64,000 nt of DNA, from NCBI GenBank assembly GCA_020975725.1, contig QXJR01000022.1:1-64000 (forward strand), written 5' to 3'. Below are positions 21,554 through 31,574 of this stretch, in pieces (the stretch's first letter is position 1; the number at the start of each line of letters is the position of its first letter). This DNA is from Picocystis sp. L7 (taxonomy: Eukaryota > Chlorophyta > Picocystophyceae > Picocystales > Picocystaceae). Made by a program: the position numbers and the translations under genes. Under the pieces are notes generated by a model that worked only from the letters and a program-made list of their open reading frames with translations, was not told the DNA's origin and made no database searches.

Positions 21554-22489
21554 AGCCTCTACCTTCAAGGCGGCGGCACAGACCCTCCAGGGGGACATGT
21601 CCGGAGCGCGTCCAAGTTCGACTAGCAACTGAAAGTGTTGTTCTATTTTGTTGCTCATCGAGTAAGGTAGGCTGACACGCAATTTCTTGGCGATGTCGCA
21701 TTCACTGGTCTTCATGCCCGAAGGATCCGTGCTCATGTTTACCACAAAACTCAGCAAGAGTAGCCGGTTCAAAAATTTCACAACATCTTCCTTGATCGGG
21801 TGCATGCGGGCGCGCTGAAATTCCTTCCATGCGTCCGGCCCTGGATCAAGTCGCTGAAATGTTTCTTTTAACAACTCATAAAGAGCTGGAAGATGCGTTA
21901 CGCGATTCTTGTCACCCATTATGATGTTGTCCATCATGATTCTTGCGGTTCCGCTCAATGTTTGGAGGGCAAGCACAACTTGTTGGGTATCGTTCAAGGC
22001 ATAACCTTGTACCCAACAAGACACTTCCCGATACCATTGAGTAAGTGAATATGGGTCATGGGTGAGTTCGGCACCTGAGAATGACTTGGGCTTCGTGAGC
22101 GTCACGCCTTGCAAGCGTTGCGAGGCCCCCATGGCTTGGTACATATCGGTGAGGGAGTGCAACCCTTTCTCGGAGAGGGGATGCACCGCAAGAGGAACGT
22201 TCTCTACTGGTATCAAGTCGTGTGCTGATGCTTCTTGCGGAGGAGCCCCGTGTGGAAGGTCCTCCTCTTTCTCTTGTGCTTCGTTTTCTACGGATTCTCC
22301 TCCAACGGGCGGTGCATCACCGACTCCATGTCCGGTAAGGGAAAGCGCACGGAGTTGCTCGAGCTCACTTTCCAGCAACAAAGTCTTTGCTTCGAGGTCT
22401 TTCCGACCTTCTTTCTCTCTTTCGAGCTCCTCTCTCCGTTGAAAACGGGTGAGGGTCCCCAAGGGGACATCTTCTTCAACATCACTCAT
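21554..22489 (-). mobile_element. Gypsy-type gag remnant (same subfamily as the telomeric element)
   Basis: Reverse-strand gag of about 310 residues starting near 22,489. It has the charged N-terminal coiled-coil-like part and the capsid-like core (WYREVSCWVQGYA, then VVLALQTL) that closely matches the gag of the telomeric element. It is cut at its C-terminal side by the LTR ending at 21,553. Protease, polymerase and everything further downstream are missing from this side. The surviving frame is open, so the piece seems younger than the telomeric copy. Confidence 0.8.
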
Positions 22490-23528
22490 CGGTGGGTGAT
22501 GGCTTCGACAATGTAGCGTCCGACTGATGTGGCACGTGCTCAGGGTCTCACCAGCACCGAAAAGAGCGTCGTTTGAAGGTGGCGAAGTGGAGGAGGCGTT
22601 GGGAAGGCGGTAGCTCTTCCGAAAGAAAGCAAGTGAACTAAAAAGACAAGGGGAGGGACCTAGGGGTCTACCTCTCTCTCAACCGCCCTTGAGCGGTTGA
22701 AGACAGCCTGGCGGGGCTCCCCAACTGCCCACGTGGGGGGCGGGCGATGCATTGGATGGTCCCGAAGGGTCGTTTCCAAGCGACCCTGGCCTGTCCGTCG
22801 CATCGCCACCGTTGAGTTGCCCCAACCCTACCTTCTAGAAGGGATTGAGGGAAGGGATTCCAAACACCACAGCCCTTCAATCCCGGTCTGTTCCGTTCGA
22901 GTCCTCGATGGGGAGGTCCCTTAGTAAGGGGCGAGTTGTTGAAATATCGGTATCTCTGAGTTTAAACTCTGTGTTCCACGCACTGTTGTGACGTGGTTGT
23001 GAACCGCTGTACAAATTGTCTTTCGCTACTGCGCGGGGTAATTGATCCCCTTTCCTGCTTCTTTGACGTGTTGTTTGTCCTTCGACAACGAGTTTCGATG
23101 CGATGGCTCGATGGCAGGAGAAGTCTGGTGTGGAGGGGGTGACTTCGTCAAAGTTCTGTATTACAAGGCATGCACTGCGCTCTTAAATAGTCGCAGATGT
23201 TTGATTCCGTCCAATGTATTCTCATTGGTATACTTGAGTGAATTCGTGAGCCGTATGTCGAATTCTGTGGTTCGTTCTTGCACGACGTTTGTTCGTCGCT
23301 GGTCATATCGTCGGCGATCCACATGTTGAGCTGTCGATCGACCCTTCCCCTTGGACGGAGGACTCAGTCTTGGAGGGAGAGCTGTAAACCCTAGACGAAT
23401 TAACATTCGTTTCAACACGAGTCCCCTTACTACAAGGGTCCTGACCGGACCAGGTCTCGACCCAACTTGGAGAGGGGTTCGAAGGGGCCCTCTCATGGAT
23501 AGGGCCTATGGAGCCTACACTTTGCATT
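22490..23528. other. Leader/LTR-like flank of the gag remnant, then unassigned sequence
   Basis: The left half (to about 23,000) lies upstream of the reverse-strand gag and resembles the matching region of the telomeric element, so leader plus LTR is likely, without clear ends. The right half holds no recognisable gene. A GGGGTTCGAAGGGGCCCT stretch near 23,473 resembles one near 4,428, again pointing to LTR-like sequence. Confidence 0.35.
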
Positions 23529-23560
23529 AGAGGAATTCGTTTTTTGACCTTATTTTGAAC

Positions 23561-23595
23561 TAGCGTACGATTGGGGCATCCCCAATCGTACGCTA
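23561..23595. repeat. Perfect 16-bp stem palindrome in the left subterminal region
   Basis: TAGCGTACGATTGGGG, a 3-base CAT loop, then the exact complement. The half-site recurs near the right end as CAATCGTACGCTAC (28,183-28,196), as ATCGTACGCTACATTC (27,989-28,004) and as the variant GTAGCGTATGG (28,098 and 28,137). Its placement just inside both terminal repeats fits a binding site for the transposase or the Myb-like protein. That role is inferred. Confidence 0.75.
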
Positions 23596-23878
23596 CATTC
23601 ACCCCGGTCGCAGGAATTCGTTTCACCGGCCAAAAACCAGCGAATGGTGCCCCCGGGAATCCTCGTCATGTAATGTCGAGTTGAGCACGATTAATAGAGA
23701 AAAACGATATCGAGCCTTGAGTCCCGCATCGTCTGGTATGCACCGTTCCCGCCACGTCTATCTAAGGTGGTGTACACGCAACGTTCTATCTCCCCCTGTA
23801 CTGCCGCGAATAGCATCGCGCGTGGAGGATTCTCCCTTCACGCTTTGCGCCTCTTCGATTCGAAATTGCGCCGAGGGG

Positions 23879-24760
23879 ATGGCCATGGAGGACGCAAGTG
23901 ATCCTCTTCAGGAGTTGGACATCAATGTCGAAACTGCGTGTGCAGTGGCCATCCCAACGAAGAAGAAGTCACGGAACACATGGACGGAGAAGCATCGAAT
24001 GGCTCTTCTCGCCCAGTGCTGCGTTGATGAGTGCAACCCGATTGGCAAGCCGGACAACAAGTCCATCAATGCCGCATGGGCATGTCTCATCTACGGACTA
24101 CGATCGCTCCCTGAGCGACTGTTCGATGGGATGTCCCTCTCGAAAGATTCGGTGAGGCGCCACTTACAAACGATCCTCGAGAAGCAACAACTGCGTAATA
24201 AGGAGGCCCGCGGAGCCACTGGTCGTGGGGGGAGCAGTGTGCAGACCGACGAAGAAGATTTGGCCCAGCGCCTCTTGGACGCGAAGGAAGAGGCGCTCCG
24301 TTTGAAGTCAACCGCGAAGGAAGGAGAAGCAGCAAGGAAAGCGAGACTCGACGCAGAAGGACGTGTGCGTGTGCACTGCCAGATGCACACCCACGTGAAG
24401 AAGAAGCCCCGCTCGAGGTCGTCGACTTCGAGTGGGAGTCCTTCTTCACGTCCTTCTGGGCCAACTACGGATGAAGAGCGCAAGGCGCTACTGCGCTGCA
24501 TGATGAAGCAAGCGATGGAGGAGAAGGTGCGCGAACGAGCGGAGCGACAATGGATGCGCAAGTACGATCTCCACACACGCGATCCGGAAAATTGGCCACA
24601 TCCCGGTCCGGAGGATGTCTTTGTGGAGCGCGCTGTCGAAGACCACCGTGTCAGACTTTCTCGCGAAGTTGAAAACGAAGTTGGACACGCTTCGCGTTTG
24701 GCAATGGAGAACAAGCCTAGTGGTGAAGATGCCGGCGACGATTGCTTGCCGTCGATGTAA
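23879..24760 (+). CDS. Harbinger accessory protein, Myb/SANT-like
   Basis: About 293 residues from the ATG at 23,879, chosen because the upstream in-frame extension looks unlike the rest. The N-terminal half has a trihelix/Myb-like pattern: TWTEKHRMALLAQCC, a middle helix around AAWACLIYGL, and a basic third helix ending in SVRRHLQTILEKQQ. The second half is charged and probably coiled coil (EALRLKSTAKEGEAARKARL), ending with an RERAERQWMRKY segment. In Harbinger elements such a protein helps the transposase enter the nucleus and bind the subterminal repeats. Its place in the same terminal-repeat element, convergent with the transposase, supports this. The family call rests on position and helix pattern. 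Confidence 0.75.
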   Translation: MAMEDASDPLQELDINVETACAVAIPTKKKSRNTWTEKHRMALLAQCCVDECNPIGKPDNKSINAAWACLIYGLRSLPERLFDGMSLSKDSVRRHLQTILEKQQLRNKEARGATGRGGSSVQTDEEDLAQRLLDAKEEALRLKSTAKEGEAARKARLDAEGRVRVHCQMHTHVKKKPRSRSSTSSGSPSSRPSGPTTDEERKALLRCMMKQAMEEKVRERAERQWMRKYDLHTRDPENWPHPGPEDVFVERAVEDHRVRLSREVENEVGHASRLAMENKPSGEDAGDDCLPSM

Positions 24761-25127
24761 TGCATGAACAATTCCTTCTTTGCTTTTCCTCATGTCCCAC
24801 GCTCGCTAACATGCAGACGACTAGACCGAGTTTGTCGTTTCGCCGCTTGACGGCCGTCTTGTAGATCTAGGTACGTAGGATGAAAGAGTGGACGTCATGA
24901 CGTCCAGCAAGTAGGTGTGCAATGGATTACGTTACAATGGAAAGGCTCATGTACTTGCCCATCGGTTCAGCTCGTCAGTGTTTGGACATACGCTGAAGGT
25001 GGAAAACAACTGGGAGTGAAGTGACAGCAAACGGAGGACCTCAACTACAAGTGCAAGGAATCGCAAAGTGCCCTGCCTCTAGGTAGAGACATTGTGCTTG
25101 TCATTCTCGTACCTCAATAGTACAGGT

Positions 25128-26655
25128 AATGCAAGCTGCTTCTTGCTGCTGCTGGATGGATGGATGCTTCTCGCTGCTGTTGGATGGATGGATGCTTCTC
25201 GCTGCTGCTTCTCGCTGCTGCTGGATGGATGGATGCTTCTCGCTGCTGCTTCTCGCTGCTGTTGGATGGATGGATGCTTCTTGCTGCTGCTGGATGGATG
25301 GATGCTTCTCGCTGCTGCTTCTCGCTGCTCTTGGATGGATGGATGCTTCTTGCTGCTGCTGGATGGATGGATGCTTCTCGCTGCTGCTTCTCGCTGCTCT
25401 TGGATGGATGGATGCTTCTTGCTGCTGCTGGATGGATGGATGCTTCTCGCTGCTGTTGGATGGATGGATGCTTCTCGCTGCTGCTTCTCGCTGCTGCTGG
25501 ATGGATGGATGCTTCTCGCTGCTGTTGGATGGATGGATGCTTCTCGCTGCTGCTTCTCGCTGCTGCTGGATGGATGGATGCTTCTCGCTGCTGCTTCTCG
25601 CTGCTGTTGGATGGATGGATGCTTCTTGCTGCTGCTGGATGGATGGATGCTTCTCGCTGCTGCTTCTCGCTGCTGTTGGATGGATGGATGCTTCTTGCTG
25701 CTGCTGGATGGATGGATGCTTCTCGCTGCTGCTTCTCGCTGCTCTTGGATGGATGGATGCTTCTTGCTGCTGCTGGATGGATAGATGCTTCTCGCTGCTG
25801 CTTCTTGCTGCTGCTGGATGGATGGATGCTTCTCGCTGCTGTTGGATGGATGGATGCTTCTCGCTGCTGCTTCTCGCTGCTGCTGGATGGATGGATGCTT
25901 CTCGCTGCTGTTGGATGGATGGATGCTTCTCGCTGCTGCTTCTCGCTGCTGCTGGATGGATGGATGCTTCTCGCTGCTGCTTCTCGCTGCTGTTGGATGG
26001 ATGGATGCTTCTTGCTGCTGCTGGATGGATGGATGCTTCTCGCTGCTGCTTCTCGCTGCTGCTTCTCGCTGCTGTTGGATGGATGGATGCTTCTTGCTGC
26101 TGCTGGATGGATGGATGCTTCTCGCTGCTGCTTCTCGCTGCTCTTGGATGGATGGATGCTTCTTGCTGCTGCTGGATGGATGGATGCTTCTCGCTGCTGC
26201 TTCTCGCTGCTCTTGGATGGATGGATGCTTCTTGCTGCTGCTGGATGGATGGATGCTTCTCGCTGCTGTTGGATGGATGGATGCTTCTTGCTGCTGCTGC
26301 TCGCTGCTGCTGGATGGATGGATGCTTCTCACTGCTGCTTCTCGCTGCTGTTGGATGGATGGATGCTTCTTGCTGCTGCTGGATGGATAGATGCTTCTCG
26401 CTGCTGCTTCTCGCTGCTGTTGGATGGATGGATGCTTCTTGCTGCTGCTGGATGGATGGATGCTTCTCGCTGCTGCTTCTCGCTGCTGTTGGATGGATGG
26501 ATGCTTCTTGCTGCTGCTGGATGGATGGATGCTTCTCGCTGCTGTTGGATGGATGGATGCTTCTTGCTGCTGCTGGATGGATGGATGCTTCTCGCTGCTG
26601 CTTCTCGCTGCTGTTGGATGGATGGATGCTTCTCGCTGCTGCTTCTTGCTGGTGA
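25128..26655. repeat. Minisatellite of TGGATGGATGGATGC and CTTCTCGCTGCTG blocks
   Basis: About 1.5 kb built from two short blocks, TGGATGGATGGATG and one or two copies of CTTC(T/C)(C/T)GCTGCTG. They alternate as roughly 28-bp and 41-bp units that often pair into a 69-bp compound repeat. The tract sits in the gap between the two convergent Harbinger genes. It keeps long reading frames open on both strands (Cys/Leu/Met/Asp-rich on +, Ser/His/Gln-rich on -), but these only reflect the repeat. Confidence 0.92.
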
Positions 26656-26744
26656 ATGCTCCATTTGTAATGCTGCCTGTTGGTTCTTGGAAAGTAGTGT
26701 CACTCCAAGAGAAAGCGGCATCAAAAATGAAGGAAAGAGGCTCG

Positions 26745-27917
26745 TCAATCACGCAAGTTCCGTTCGTAGCGCGCTCGGTACTCCTTCATCGTGGGTGGTG
26801 TAATGTGGAAGTAGCTGTTCGCAACACCACCGTATGCGCACGTGTGGTAGTTCGTCAGTAACGCGGCGACCCAATCCTCCTTTGCTGTTGCGCGCGTTCC
26901 GGTCATCTTCCTCGTCACGTCGGTGACGAACGGCCACACGTTCCCAAGCTTTCCAAAGACCCATTCTACTGCTTCCCTGTACTTTGACATCTCCGTCGCA
27001 AACTCTTGTTGCGCATGAGTGATGTTGTTCCCTTTTGGCGCTCGCACGATCACGTCGGTCATGGGGTACGCTGCATCCCCATACACACGAAAGTTCGATC
27101 CACCACGTCTGTTAAAGCTCTGCAAGCGAGGGACCAAACGCGAGTTAGCCATGATGTTCGCATCGTTTGCACGTCCCGGCGCGGGTCCAAACCAATCTCC
27201 GATCAAAAAGTTCGGCAGCACAACGCACTGGTATTTCGTTTTGTGCTTCCTTTTCCAACCATTGTACATCGACTCTTGGGCAATGGTAGGCCTGCAAATG
27301 TCGAACATCGTACCGTCCACGAATCCACAGCAACGCGTCAACGGACAACCACTTTCCTCGAGGAGACGCGCAAGTTTGGGAAGTTCGTCCTCCCATAGTT
27401 CCAAGTGCATCGCCACCTTTGCGTGCTGGTACACATGGTCGAGGACCACGTTGTACATCTCTGATATGGCTGGCTGCGACCGATTGAAAATCGCAGCCAA
27501 TTGCGCTCCTTTCTCGCGTCCAGCCAACCTTCGCAACATCAACAGGAACGCCTCTTCCCCACCAAACCGACGCGTGCTTCCCTTTGCCCAAAAAAAAGCA
27601 GGTACCTCCAACAACCGCAGCAGTGTCCTTACATCCTCACGGTCGAACCGAAAGCAACCGCGTAGTTCGTCGTCACTGAACGAGGCGAGACTCCGGGTTT
27701 GCTCCGATACATCGATGTGCGGACTCCACCACTCCATCATTTCCCTTTCCTCGCGCTCGCTCTCCTCCATTTCCTCTTCCAAGACTCCCATCAACTCGAA
27801 CTGCCGCACCGGGTCATCGTCAAACACCACGGCAACCATGCCGTGGTACGTCACGAGCTCCTCCCTCCATTCCCGAAGGCGCATGACCTCCGCCACCCTC
27901 CCCTTCCGCTGAGGCAT
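26745..27917 (-). CDS. PIF/Harbinger transposase (HARBI1-like DDE nuclease)
   Basis: 390 residues, a usual length for the family. The N-terminal part is acidic (EEEMEESEREEREMMEWW), followed by a helix-turn-helix-like segment (GREKGAQLAAIFNRSQPAIS, about 133-152). The DDE catalytic core has the first Asp in CGFVDGTMFD (D201), the second in VYGDAAYPM (D281) and the Glu in REAVEWVFGKLG (E318), with the typical [V/E]-E-x-x-FG pattern. A KRKHKTKYQ stretch after the first Asp is also typical. No frameshift or stop is seen, so the protein may be active. It is convergent with the accessory gene inside the same terminal repeats. Confidence 0.93.
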   Translation of the reverse strand: MPQRKGRVAEVMRLREWREELVTYHGMVAVVFDDDPVRQFELMGVLEEEMEESEREEREMMEWWSPHIDVSEQTRSLASFSDDELRGCFRFDREDVRTLLRLLEVPAFFWAKGSTRRFGGEEAFLLMLRRLAGREKGAQLAAIFNRSQPAISEMYNVVLDHVYQHAKVAMHLELWEDELPKLARLLEESGCPLTRCCGFVDGTMFDICRPTIAQESMYNGWKRKHKTKYQCVVLPNFLIGDWFGPAPGRANDANIMANSRLVPRLQSFNRRGGSNFRVYGDAAYPMTDVIVRAPKGNNITHAQQEFATEMSKYREAVEWVFGKLGNVWPFVTDVTRKMTGTRATAKEDWVAALLTNYHTCAYGGVANSYFHITPPTMKEYRARYERNLRD

Positions 27918-28229
27918 GGCGTGAGGGTTTCCCGCGTTTGGTCGCCACGTGCATGCCGTGGAGGAACCTGGCTCGGAGGACCGGCCCGATCGTACGCTAC
28001 ATTCTCAGCGCACATGTCGAAATCGCACCCATCTTTACAATCGCCCCGAACGAACAAGAGTGCCCTTTGGGGCAGGGACCGTAGAGGAATCCGCCATGTA
28101 GCGTATGGTTTCCCTACTCTATCGTACTCTATTCGAGTAGCGTATGGTCCGAAAACCGGGGCAACGGTCGGATTTTCGGCTTCAATCGTACGCTACTTCT
28201 CTTAAGGTCAAAAAACGAATTCCTCTATT

Positions 28230-28823
28230 GCAAGTTTGACGGCCTTCTACTGCATGCCGTTGAAGGTTGCCGTGTACGGTACGATGGATCGTCTTTTTAC
28301 GTTTGGAAAGTATTTCCATTGCCTGGGCCATTGCTTCGTGACCGAAACGGTCCGATTGAAGCGGAGGGGTAGAAGGAATGCGCCTTCCAACACGACAGGC
28401 AGCCCTCCATGCGATCGGAAGGCACGTGCGCTCTTTTTGATCGAATCTCCCGCATTGGCAGACGTTTGGTTGTGGTTCAGTCTGTGATGACAAGCCCTGC
28501 TTGTTTGGTGGGGATGTCCATGCATATCCCATCCGTCGTGGAATCACGTTCTTCCCTGCCTGTGGCGGTGGAGGATTCTGGATGCCAGTGGCGTCGAGCC
28601 CCACCCCGTCCCTCCACCAATGAACCCCCTTCCCGCCAGATCTCCCTCCGCGGTGTACCCCGGTGTCTGGGGCGGATGGAGGGTTCTGGAAGCATCCAAA
28701 CCACGGGAAGACACGTGGACGAGATCTACGGTGTGAAAAGGACGCCAAAAGCGAACTGCTCGAAGCGCAAATTGGTCGAGGGTGGAGCGGGAGAGACGCG
28801 CCTTGGCGCACGTGTTCGATCGC
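28230..28823. other. Upstream region of the alpha-galactosidase; no gene seen
   Basis: Host DNA resumes after the Harbinger target duplication. I see no recognisable protein on either strand. It probably holds the promoter of the alpha-galactosidase gene, so the transposon lies within about 600 bp of that gene's start. Confidence 0.5.
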
Positions 28824-31574
28824 ATGGTGCCAGACGCGGACCAGGCCGCCATGGCGGTGGAAGGGACGGGACGGCGAACCGTCGGAAAGGAGGTGTTCGA
28901 GGACACACAACCACGAGTGAAACTCGCAGGCACCGTGGTGGTCGATGAAGCGGGGAAACAATTTCGCTTGTACAGCAAAAGCAGCATGTACGCCTTCTGT
29001 GTCGATCCTGTAGGAAGGATCGAACACCTGTACTGGGGAAAGGCTCTACCACCCAACGATGATCTCACGTACTTGAGCTTTAGCAATGGACCTGCCAAGT
29101 TGCAAAAAGGAGCAGTTGAAAAAGACCGCCTGAGAGCCAATGCATCTGCGCCTGTTTTAAGCGGGAAGTATGCTTCCGGAAGCGACACGGAGAATGGGAC
29201 TGTGCTCTCGGACTCTGAATCCAGCATGGATGAAGGACCCATGAAATACTCCTCGAACAAACACTCCACAAAAGGGAGTGAAGCTGCTCTTGCAAGGGAT
29301 GCCACCACGGCTAATACGCACATGGCAAGGGCGAGTGCTATTGGAATCAACAACTTGCAGGACCTCTTGGACGCAGGAAGTGTATTTCGAGCCCAGATTG
29401 ACTCTTCAACAAGTGTCAAATGCCCGCTACCGTGGGAGAACCCCCGAACTTTCTTAGGAGAGTGGGCTGGAGCAGCAACCTTTGGTAGACCTTCAAAACT
29501 CCAGGAATTCGGCGAAGGGAGCACAGGTGACTACCGCTCACCATCGTTTGATATTCAATTCCAAGATGGAGGGAGGGTCTGCCCGTTCCGCTATCGATCC
29601 CACAGGGTGATTCCTGGAAAGCAACCAATGCAACACATCAACGGAAGGCTTCCTGAACTGCACGCAAATGTTGAGGATGCTACATCCCTCATAGTAACCT
29701 TGGTGGACGAGAAGAGCTTGTTGGAGTGCGATCTTGTCTACACTGTATTTAATGATGTCGATGCAATCGTCCGGCGTGTGGTTGTGCGGAATACAACTGG
29801 TCATCCTGTCCTTGTTCAGAAGCTCATGAGCGCCACGGTGGATTTTCACACCTCGGATTCTTATTTCCTGACCCACCTATCAGGATCATGGGCAAACGAA
29901 CGGCGTATCGTGTCCAAAGAGTTAAGCATGGGAAGAGTGTGCATTGATTCAAGCAGAGGAACATCTAGCCACCAACACAACCCATTTGCTGCATTATCAG
30001 TAGGCCAGCCCCGGGAAAATGATGGTGAGGTCTATGGTATGACACTTGTGTACAGTGGGAATTTTGTGGCCGAATCTGATATGTGTGAGAACGGACGGGT
30101 TCGACTACAGATGGGCATCAACCCGAACAGCTTCGAGTGGGAGCTGCAATCAAACGAAATATTTGAATCCCCCGAGTGTGTGCTCGTCTTTTCTGACTCG
30201 GGACTCACGGGAATGAGCCATCAGTTTCATAACTTATTCCGCAATCACCTGTTTCCGAAACAATTCAAGAACACGGTGTGCCCAGTGTTGATTAACACCT
30301 GGGAGGCAATGTATTTCGATACAACTTATGCGAACGTGATGTCTTTGGCTAGACAGGCAGCGAAAAGTGGTGTTGAGATGCTCGTTGTGGATGATGGTTG
30401 GTTTGGGTCACGAGACGATGCGACTTCTTCACTTGGAGATTGGTACGTTTGTACGAAGAAGCTTCCTGAGGGCCTTGCAAAGCTTGCACAAGACATCAAC
30501 GACTTGGGAATGCACTTTGGTCTATGGGTAGAGCCTGAACTCGTCAGTCAGAAAAGCCGATTGTACCAGGAGCATCCAGATTGGATACTGCACAAACCTG
30601 GCATTGACAAAGACATTGCCAATGGTGACTTTGTCTTGGACCTGACACGCACCGAAGTCCAAAATTATTTGATAGAGTGTATGTCTGCGGTCTTTGCGTC
30701 TGCAAATATTGAATATGTGAAGTGGGATATGAATTCCCATATTACAGAGATTCACTCAGACCATGCGTCTCCTTCTGGACAGGGTAAGCTCTACCACCAG
30801 TACTGCATGAGTTTGTACCAGATATTGAATGCTCTTACAAGCAGATTCCCTCTCATACGATTCGAGACCTGTTGCGGTGGCGGTGGACGTTTCGATGCTG
30901 GTATGCTCCATTATTCTCCACAAATATGGACAAGCGACAATACAGATGCTACATCGCGTGTCTTCATACAGCACGGGACGAGCTTGTTGTACCCACCATG
31001 TTGTATTTCAGCACACATCAGTTCTGTTCCAAACCATCAAACCCTGAGAATTTCCTCATTCAAGTTTCGTTTCCTTGTTTCTCTTTTCGGAAGTCTTGGC
31101 TTGGAACTAAATATTGCTACCATTGGAGAGAGAGAATCTGCAGAGCTTTCTATGTACCTTCAGTTGTACAAGACGTTATCACCGATCGTTCATGAAGGAG
31201 ACTTCTACCGCCTTTGGAATCCTGTGGATTCAAAGCAGCGTTGCGCATGGATGTCATACCATCAAGATCGAGGCGAAGCAGTCGTGGCTGCTTTCCTGCT
31301 CACATCAGATCCAGGTCACTACTTGCCGAGATTGCAGCTGAAGGGCCTCAATCCTTCATCTTCATATTTGGTGGAAGAAATAATTCCAAGCACCGCTGCA
31401 CACAACGTCCAGACTGGGAAAATCGAAGCTTGCCCAGCACCGATCTACAAGCTGGGTAAGAAGAGCATTACTGCATCTGGTAGGACTTTGATGAGTGCTG
31501 GCTTGCCCATTCATCTCATCTATGATGGAGACACAGCCGCGTTCTTCATTCGCGACATTTCAAGATTCATGTAA
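28824..31574 (+). CDS. Alpha-galactosidase, GH36 family
   Basis: 916 residues from the ATG at 28,824. It hydrolyses terminal alpha-galactosides. In plants and algae substrates include raffinose-type sugars or, in red algae, floridoside. The N-terminal beta-sandwich region (about residues 40-420, with YSKSSMYAFC and LYWGKALPPNDDLTY) is followed by the TIM-barrel: WEAMYFD, VVDDGWFG, HFGLWVEPELV. The nucleophile Asp is in VKWDMN (about 634) and the acid/base Asp in WTSDNTD (about 706), with the GH36 Cys/Gly motif CCGGGGRFD between. A C-terminal beta domain ends the protein. Length fits GH36, somewhat longer than bacterial members (about 720) because of an acidic/Ser-rich insert near residues 100-200. 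No signal peptide is visible, so it may act in the cytosol. No intron is apparent. Confidence 0.9.
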   Translation: MVPDADQAAMAVEGTGRRTVGKEVFEDTQPRVKLAGTVVVDEAGKQFRLYSKSSMYAFCVDPVGRIEHLYWGKALPPNDDLTYLSFSNGPAKLQKGAVEKDRLRANASAPVLSGKYASGSDTENGTVLSDSESSMDEGPMKYSSNKHSTKGSEAALARDATTANTHMARASAIGINNLQDLLDAGSVFRAQIDSSTSVKCPLPWENPRTFLGEWAGAATFGRPSKLQEFGEGSTGDYRSPSFDIQFQDGGRVCPFRYRSHRVIPGKQPMQHINGRLPELHANVEDATSLIVTLVDEKSLLECDLVYTVFNDVDAIVRRVVVRNTTGHPVLVQKLMSATVDFHTSDSYFLTHLSGSWANERRIVSKELSMGRVCIDSSRGTSSHQHNPFAALSVGQPRENDGEVYGMTLVYSGNFVAESDMCENGRVRLQMGINPNSFEWELQSNEIFESPECVLVFSDSGLTGMSHQFHNLFRNHLFPKQFKNTVCPVLINTWEAMYFDTTYANVMSLARQAAKSGVEMLVVDDGWFGSRDDATSSLGDWYVCTKKLPEGLAKLAQDINDLGMHFGLWVEPELVSQKSRLYQEHPDWILHKPGIDKDIANGDFVLDLTRTEVQNYLIECMSAVFASANIEYVKWDMNSHITEIHSDHASPSGQGKLYHQYCMSLYQILNALTSRFPLIRFETCCGGGGRFDAGMLHYSPQIWTSDNTDATSRVFIQHGTSLLYPPCCISAHISSVPNHQTLRISSFKFRFLVSLFGSLGLELNIATIGERESAELSMYLQLYKTLSPIVHEGDFYRLWNPVDSKQRCAWMSYHQDRGEAVVAAFLLTSDPGHYLPRLQLKGLNPSSSYLVEEIIPSTAAHNVQTGKIEACPAPIYKLGKKSITASGRTLMSAGLPIHLIYDGDTAAFFIRDISRFM

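Larger units (their letters stand above)
23529..28226. mobile_element. Complete PIF/Harbinger DNA transposon
   Basis: A 4,698-bp element with terminal inverted repeats of at least 24 bp, AGAGGAATTCGTTTTTTGAC at the left (23,529-23,552) and its complement at the right (28,203-28,226). It is flanked by a 3-bp direct duplication ATT (23,526-23,528 and 28,227-28,229), as expected for PIF/Harbinger. Inside are two convergent genes, a Myb/SANT-like accessory protein (+) and a DDE transposase (-), the gene pair that defines autonomous Harbinger elements. Between them lies a 1.5-kb minisatellite. Subterminal GTAGCGTACGATTG-type motifs lie near both ends. Both genes are open, so the copy may be autonomous. 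Confidence 0.92.

Noticed and set aside
25079-26861. Long Cys/Leu/Met-rich and Ser/His/Gln-rich reading frames
   Set aside because: They are direct translations of the TGGATG/CTGCTG minisatellite in several frames and strands at once. They carry no unique sequence beyond short ends.
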